DNA of 64,000 nucleotides from Amia ocellicauda. Taxonomy: Eukaryota; Chordata; Actinopteri; Amiiformes; Amiidae. The notes beneath the pieces were generated by a model. It was not told where the DNA came from. It searched no databases and saw only the letters and a program-made list of their open reading frames with translations. The DNA lies in the NCBI RefSeq assembly GCF_036373705.1, contig NC_089869.1, positions 13,651,676-13,715,675 on the forward strand, written 5' to 3'. Positions 57,204 to 64,000 of this stretch are shown here, one piece after another. Each line of letters starts with the position of its first letter. Positions within the stretch are counted from its first letter, which is position 1. Made by a program: the position numbers and the translations under genes.

Positions 57204-60200
57204 TCAACATACAGAACTGCTTTTATAAACATTAACTCCTCCTACACTGTCCTTAGTCTCAGTCAGAGGGAGATTTTGTCCCAAGCATTACATTCAACTA
57301 ATAATTAACCTGATGTAGTTGAAGATCATAACTACGGTGATGAGAAAGTGGCAGTTTAGCAAAATAAGACAGCCTTCAGTGATCATTACTTGTTAAAAGC
57401 ATCACGCCCCATGGATGTGCAGTTAAACCTGAGAGCACCACTAATAACCTCTTCCTGATGTAGGCCCAACCAATAGCAGCAACATCTTTGAAAGACAGAT
57501 GACTGTTCTGTATGTTAAGGGTTTTTCAGACAAAGGAATTAGCAGAGGGGTTTTGTCTCTTGAGCTAACGAACACACCCAGCTTTACCTGAATTACTGCT
57601 CATTCAGTTGATCACCTTGCTTATTTAAAGACATACTGAGTTTATTTATCTTATGTGCGTGTGAAACGATGAGATGGTAAACATACAAATGCTGTGGTAA
57701 AGATTTGAGTAAAAAAAAAAGTTGCATTAAAAAAAAAAGTAAAATAAAGTATATTTACATATTTGTGAGTGAATGTTGGCAGTTAAGGATGAGACTTCAA
57801 CCTGTCATTGAAGTGATTGGTTCCCTCTGCCTGGTCAGTGAAATCTGAAGACTCATTCACTTCTACTCCTCCTGCATTATTAAATAACTCCAGACCCATT
57901 GCCAGATGTTAAAACATTTATGTTTAGTGGCAGCATGTTGTAATTGGCTATCCTGTCTCCTTGCAGATAGCAATTACCTGTGTTGGGTCATTTGTAACGT
58001 TTATTCTAATTCCAGGGATATTTATTTTATTTTACTTGGTCTGAAAAAAAGAACCACATAGTGTGGTAATTTTGTGGGATATTTCTTCTGGATTTTTATG
58101 TGAAGGAAACCAATAAACATTGTACCACCACTCAACCTGCATCCCCGTTCATTCCTCGGCATCGTTTGGGTTCTGCTGTTTCCAGATGTCTCCTCTTTAC
58201 TGAGTGGTTTGATGTGCTGCTCCTGCTACTGATGGAGAATACTTCCCTCATGCTGGGAGGATAATATAAGAAGCAGACCAGTGAACAAAGGTCATTGGTT
58301 TTCATGGGGGTCATCACTGGCAGTTTCATATAAAAACAAAGGAAGTCCAGGTGTAGCACATATGCACACATCGCACATCTTTTCAGAACCCCAGAGCTGT
58401 TACATACAAAATAAGGCTGTATTGTTCGGCATGAAATTGTACCTTGCGCGTTTTGTTTGTAAAATAATGCATCTGAAAGGGCTGATTGTTGCTGAGGTGT
58501 TTGTTAGTGTGCCTTTATGAATTCCATTGATCAGCCTCTACTATTTCTCTTGGTTTTCTTTTCAGTGTCTGTTTTTTAAGGCTCTTTTTATTAGAGTAAC
58601 CTTGTAACAGGGTATAGTGTTTGATTACAATTAGGCCTATTCTTTAAAACTTGCTTGTTATCAAATGAATTCTCCTCACTTTATGCTCATGTTTTTGTCT
58701 GTGCTTCCCTGCAAGCTATGAGAGAGTGGAGTTGTAAAGTACTACAGTTAGCACTTAATGTTTATAGGTGTATGACAAACTATTGCGTATCCAAAAATAG
58801 AGACTGCTCAATTCATATAAACCAGGTACACTGACTGGAGGTGACTCATAGCCATTACTGTAGTTCTCTTCAAATGTGTTTGAAATTGTTATATCTTGTA
58901 TCCTACTATTTAATGATAACTGTATCATATGAGATCATCAGGGTATTTCAAAATGTATTTTTTTACAATTACAAACATCTTCTGCTGGCTCAGTTTTGGA
59001 AATTTGAGTTGTCCGTAATGAATATAACACCAGACGTAACCTGTATTGCTGTATGACTTTCTAGGACAGTATTGTTTGACAGGTGAGTGCCTATTTGACA
59101 CAGCTGCTCTTTGGTGTTTTCGTGCCAGCCATTTAAACCAAGTATAGGTATATGAATTTTTTAATGTACTTGATGGATGTAATTTGATTAGAGCACAAAA
59201 AATGACTACTGTCCAGAGCAATTAGGCATTTTGTAATTTTAGCGTGGATGTCCAGCTTTTTCATGGAATCACTCTTCATTACTTTGTTTATTTATTTAAC
59301 GTTCATCAGAATAATGCTCCAGATGTTGACATGCATTACTGAAGTGTAGTGAGCTATACCTTCTTCCAGCTCTTTGACCTTCAGTTTGCATGGTTCAGGG
59401 TTTTGCTTTGAAAGTTACGATTTTTGAGTGAAACAGGTAATCCAAGCTGCATCCGCTTTCTGTTAAGAGCTGTGTTTTGAGAAGTAACTGTATACCCACC
59501 GTGTTTAGTGATGGCTTGATGCAATACCTTTTGGGCATTTTCTTTTGTTTTTTTTGAGAAAGCTTGAACCTTTAAACTGTTATTTTTCTTAAAGGTTAAA
59601 CAGTCCTGTCAAGACATGACAGGGTGCTTGAGTGATGAGCTGGGTCTTATTCCTGGTTTCTCCCTTTCCTGTGAGTGCTGTGAATATCAATCTTTATACA
59701 TCAGCACAAGTCTTCTCTGTGGTTTTGCTAAATTGAATTTTGCCTTGTGACTGCATTTATCTAAAAAACAGCCATTGAGATGAAACCGAAAACCAAAAAC
59801 CTGAAGACGGATTTCTTATTTTTCTGTCTTTAAAAAAGGCAAACTCTCTTAGATTTGTTTTGCTTTCTTTAAAAGCTGCTTGAAAAAAAATATTTGAAAA
59901 GGTCTGTTCACCAACAGAAATGTAGTGAAGTTAGCCGATCACCACAATCCTTATTGAATGCAGTGACTGCTGTACACTTAGATTCACAAATGAAAGGAAA
60001 AAAACTCAATTAGATGCAGTTCAGATGGAGTAAGAGGAAATAGGTTTCATCTGTCCAAAATTATAGCCACAGACACTGTACTAGTACTGTACAAATGTAG
60101 TAAACATCAAGGCAGTGGGAAAGACAGTGACTGGTAAATACCCTCTCAGTTTCCAGCTTATTTTTAAACATGTGTTGAGAGTCAAAAGCTGATAGAAAAT

Positions 60201-60358
60201 AATTGATATTCTAAAGAAATAATCACCAGGCACTTCAAAACACTTCCAATCAAATAAACAGTATATGTCTCGGACTGAATCCATACCCAATTCCAAGATT
60301 CTTTGCAGAAAATAATTTCTAGAATTTAAAATTTAAAAATAGAAATTGGTTAAAAAAA

Positions 60359-60372
<14 letters not shown>

Positions 60373-60392
<20 letters not shown>

Positions 60393-60394
60393 TG
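60373..60394. repeat. (TA)n microsatellite
   Basis: About eleven TA units within an ATAAATA-rich stretch, seen directly. Confidence 0.85.
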
Positions 60395-63300
60395 AAAGGT
60401 CAGTGGTGGTTTAAACATGAAATCTGATTGCAATACATCAGAAGTCGGTTGTGAACCATTTCTTTAAAATACTATGCTGGCTAAGATTGAAATGTTTAAA
60501 CCAGTGAAAGCAATAACAGAGCAACTTGTTAAAAATCTAAAACCGGAACTGAGCTGTATTTTCTTCTACTCGCCTATTGAAAAAACTTGATGTAGCTGCA
60601 GCAATTAGATCAAATTGCTCAGTAATTGTGGTTTATTTTCACTAGTGGGCACAGCAGTTTTGATTTTCAAACACCTCTGAACTGTGGCTTAACAACAATG
60701 AACACGAGTTCGCTCTTTCAGCAAGTCTTTGTCACTTCTGGTGGGCCGTGTAAGATGGAGCAAACTGCATGGCCATGTGTGGGCACACGTGTGAAACTGC
60801 GGCAATTTCCTCATATTTTGTGTTTGAGATAAGACCTTAATCAAAACATCATGAAGTCATACAGTACTTCACTTTGGTTTCCTCCCATTTTACTGGTTAA
60901 ACTCCAATGCATTAGGAGTGTAAACATAATGATCCTGCTAAAATATTTAAACAGCCTCTTTAGGGAAGGGTCAGTCTAATCAGAGTATTGAAAGGTGGAG
61001 TAATTATTTAGAAATCAGAAAGTGTACATATAAGTGCTGTTAGCCTCTGACTGAAATTGCTGCCATTGCATACATGCTTTGTGATTAGCTCTGGGATTTA
61101 TATAAATGTCTACACAGTTGCTTGGTGCTATACGTGTTTGCATTATGCCAACTGGCTTATTCATTGGTTTGAAATTAGGTAACACGTTATATGTATATAC
61201 ATTTGATTGTGTGTGTCTGTATATATAATCTCAAATTATATAACTGCTGTATGAACAGATAGAGTAGTCAAATAGTTTCTGTAGTCCCTTCTGATGTAGT
61301 GTAGTTTTACCACCTTCATATTAACATTCCCTGTCTCCCCCTTCTTTAGCCTCGGTTCATCTCCTTGGAAGCCAGGGCCTGGGGAATGCTGGGCTGCTGG
61401 CTGTAGCACTGGGCTGGGGAGAGTGCCCTTGTCTTGGGGCTTTATGGCTGTTTTTACTGCACTGCCCACATCTGTCTCCCCTTCTGTAGGCTTGGAAGTC
61501 GTGCCCCCATAAAACGTATTTATGTGAGGACGTCTGGGAAGGAAAAAGCTTGGCAAATGCTTATGACAATTTAGGAGTCTCATTAGTCATCTGTAGTAGT
61601 GAGGATACTCTCGCTAAAAGGCTGTGAATGTTTTTTAAACTTGTTTGTGAGCGTGGAATTGCTTTAATGCAATAACAGAGTAATTTTTTGTTGAATATAA
61701 ACCCAGCTGCTTTGCAGGACAGAATACTAAAAGCATGCAATATTCTTGAGGTTCAAAAGATGCTTTTCACATTGGGATTATTTGACATTGTGGTTATTAA
61801 TTCAATGTTGTTAAATAACTTTGATACATTTGTTTTCAAATGGTTACAGTGTTTGAGGTAAAGTAACTTATCACACCTTCCAGCTACCATTTTTTTAATG
61901 TATCTTTTGTGGGTCATGTGACTGATAAGCTGGTAAACAGATAAACGGTTGGTGTCTTGAGACATTGCCCAGTGTATTATTGATACAGTCAGTTGGCTTT
62001 ACTGAATCTGATAGCTCAGAGTGAGAGAGCTGTATACATTCTCAGGGTCAAGACCTTTTTAAGGTGGTAGAGTTGGTCAGTGATTTGATTTTTAAAACCC
62101 TAATAGTACAACCTGTCCCAAACAGTGGTAATGTGTAAATAATGCAGCTTCCTGTATCCATTAATTCACATGCAGGAATTTAACATCTGACACGATTTCC
62201 AGATGCTTTCAATCATCTAGGGCAGGAGTTATCTGTCCATGGCGGTGTCATATCCCTGTAGGAGGCTCCCATAATAATATTATTAATAACAACAACAACA
62301 AAAAAAGCGGTCTAGAGTTGGAATGTGATGTATGTGCTGTGGGAGGGATGAATCTTATGAGAACAAGCTGTTCAGGTACATGTGAATGTCAGTTTAGACA
62401 CCAGTAAGGAGAATGTTAATGCTCAATACTTGGCCTGTGCTAAGTGCTGCTTCAGTCGGATTACAGCGGCAAGCTCACTCATTCTCAGCAGGCTGTGAAT
62501 TCTCCAGGTCGGGCTTGGGATGTCACAGTTTGAAAGCAGCCACTTGTTTGACAAAGACATGGAGATCACAGGCAATCAGTCTCTTATGACAGATATTTCT
62601 AAAATGTTCTAATTGGCCATTCAAAATACAGAGAAATTTGCTTTAATTACAATCTGCTTTACAAGAATTTCCTATAATCATGATTATGGTTTTATGAAAA
62701 AAATGAAGGTTTCAGATTTGACAAGACCAGTCCTCAAAGTCCACTGAACCAAGTTTGAATAAAATAGAAATGTCCTTTCATGAGGAGATTTCAGAGTGAA
62801 AAGCTCAGTTGTATTGCAATGATTGTCAACATCAGAACAGTTCTGTTACTCCATCCTTAATAACGACTTATGAAATGGGGTGCGTGCCAGTGGAGTTTGC
62901 TGTATTACTTTGTGAATCAGGCATTGCAACGTGAAGGCTGTGCACTGCCACGCTTTGCAGGCTGTGTTGGGTTTTCAGCATGGCTCTTGTATCAGGCAGT
63001 TTCCCACAGTGTCTCTCAATGATGAGCCCCAGCAAGGTGATCTCAGCTTTCACATCCCTAGATAATATCTTTGTCAGAGCAGCAAACCTAACCCATGTAA
63101 GCACCGACAAATGCACAGATGCTCTTAGAAAATAAAGATCACCACAGCCTTAAAGAGCACTGCATTTTGAAATGGCAAATGCCAGGCTGTGGCAGGACGT
63201 GTATTGTAGTGAAGGCGCTCCAATTACAACTTTTTATCTCTTGTCGTTCTTTACTCTGCTGTGTTTGCTTTGCTTAAGCCCAGATTGTTTTTACATGGGG

Positions 63301-63699
63301 ATTGCATGGGTCGTTTGCTCAAAAAGGGGAGACTTGTGGAGGTGTTATGGATCGTTTGTTTTTATAGACCTGGGGAAGACGGAAGACAGAAGGGTTGTGT
63401 ACAGCAGGCACACCTCAATCCACCTCCTGCACTTTATTTATTTCTACCCACTTTCCTCTCTTATAAAAGCTATTTTTTCTGAAATCAAGGAGGGGGCGGA
63501 AACCTTGGCATTTTCAAGAGGTTTTGCTGTGCGATGTTTTTAGCCTTTTGATACTGATTGTTATAGTGGTGTTTGTTTATGGAGGTCTTGCATTAGAAAT
63601 CAATCAATTTCAGTTTTATAGAGCAGTTATTTCAATTTATTACATTATAATATTATGTCTTAACTTTGTTAGCTCATTGTACTAGAGTGTGTGCTTATT

Positions 63700-63825
63700 G
63701 TATTTTGTACTGATTGTATTACTTCGCTTTGTAATGTCTTGAAATGTTTCTTATGTAAAGTCGACCTGGATATGGGTGTCTGCTAATAACTAAATACATA
63801 CATAAACAAATAAATAAATAATAAT
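63700..63825 (+). repeat. 3' end of a SINE or L2-like LINE, truncated
   Basis: AAAGTCGACCTGGATATGGG and TGTCTGCTAATAACTAAATA followed by AAATAAATA repeats resemble the fish tail AAGTCGCCCTGGATAAGGGCG plus TCTGCTAA. The tRNA-like head seen in the copy at 19256 is absent. Confidence 0.6.
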
Positions 63826-64000
63826 CATAGGCTGTATTAAAAGTACAACTGGAGAGAAATCTATAAAGAAAAAGCAATAATCCTTTGTGTACATGAACTA
63901 AAGTTTTGGCATTATTGTCCTCTCTTTTCAAAAACATCCAATACAACCATTTCTCTTCAAATGTAAGTAGAGTAAGAATGAGGCACTTATGATTTTAAAA

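Larger units (their letters stand above)
51007..64000 (+). other. stox1: stox1 intron 1 (extends past the right end)
   Basis: At least 13 kb of intron with no recognised exon. I looked on the + strand for the conserved start of exon 2 (VFPVQMNPITQSQF) and did not find it. The intron holds a long TA run, a promoter-like cluster near 51500, a foldback MITE at 57016-57203 and a SINE or LINE tail near 63700. A 115-codon minus-strand frame at 61236-61583 has no known features. Confidence 0.7.

Noticed and set aside
61236-61583. 115-codon minus-strand frame in stox1 intron 1.
   Set aside because: Composition is not protein-like, there is no family match, and no promoter or poly(A) context; it may be a GC-richer conserved or repeat patch.

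Overview
The window is vertebrate nuclear DNA, most likely from a ray-finned fish. The genes have many short exons with GT-AG introns, the background is AT-rich, and the repeats are of kinds common in fish: a Tc1/mariner element, hAT elements and foldback MITEs, a tRNA-headed SINE and microsatellites. Gene names come from matching translated exons to vertebrate proteins I know. Exon edges were set by splice sites and by keeping the reading frame. No alignment or database search was run.

Layout. (1) 1-777: the last coding exon, on the + strand, of a gene that starts left of the window and that I could not name, followed by its 3' UTR and AT-rich DNA. (2) 4899-12644, minus strand: a complete seven-exon gene for a 251-residue membrane protein of the FRAG1/DRAM/Sfk1 family, closest to TMEM150A. 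Its first intron holds a frameshifted Tc1/mariner element with a DD36E-spaced catalytic triad. (3) 14691-18570, + strand: nfu1, the mitochondrial iron-sulfur scaffold gene, in eight exons encoding 263 residues. Its sixth intron carries a 1.2-kb hAT-like element. (4) 20.5-36.4 kb, + strand: ccar1, with a non-coding first exon and 24 coding exons (21382-36155) giving about 1211 residues, plus a possible extra cassette exon. (5) 36.2-50.7 kb: a 14-kb stretch with no gene found, holding a decayed Tc1 copy, microsatellites and CTCF-like motifs. (6) 50694-51006, + strand: the first coding exon of stox1. The rest of the window is stox1 intron 1. Exon 2 was not found and probably lies past the right end.

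The order ccar1-stox1 agrees with the human 10q22 neighbourhood. NFU1 and TMEM150A are on human chromosome 2, so the left half shows a different linkage. The genes do not form one pathway: one is a predicted multipass membrane protein, one serves Fe-S cluster assembly, one is a transcription and apoptosis co-regulator, and one is a winged-helix protein.

The most notable points are: a diverged tandem copy of the end of ccar1 exon 7 that could be a 38-codon in-frame cassette; a missing GT donor at the conserved end of ccar1 exon 14; a run of 25 glutamines behind a NAGNAG acceptor; the DD36E element; a hammerhead-like ribozyme core inside the hAT element; and a compact promoter-like cluster inside stox1 intron 1. 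I found no sign of an unknown multi-gene system.
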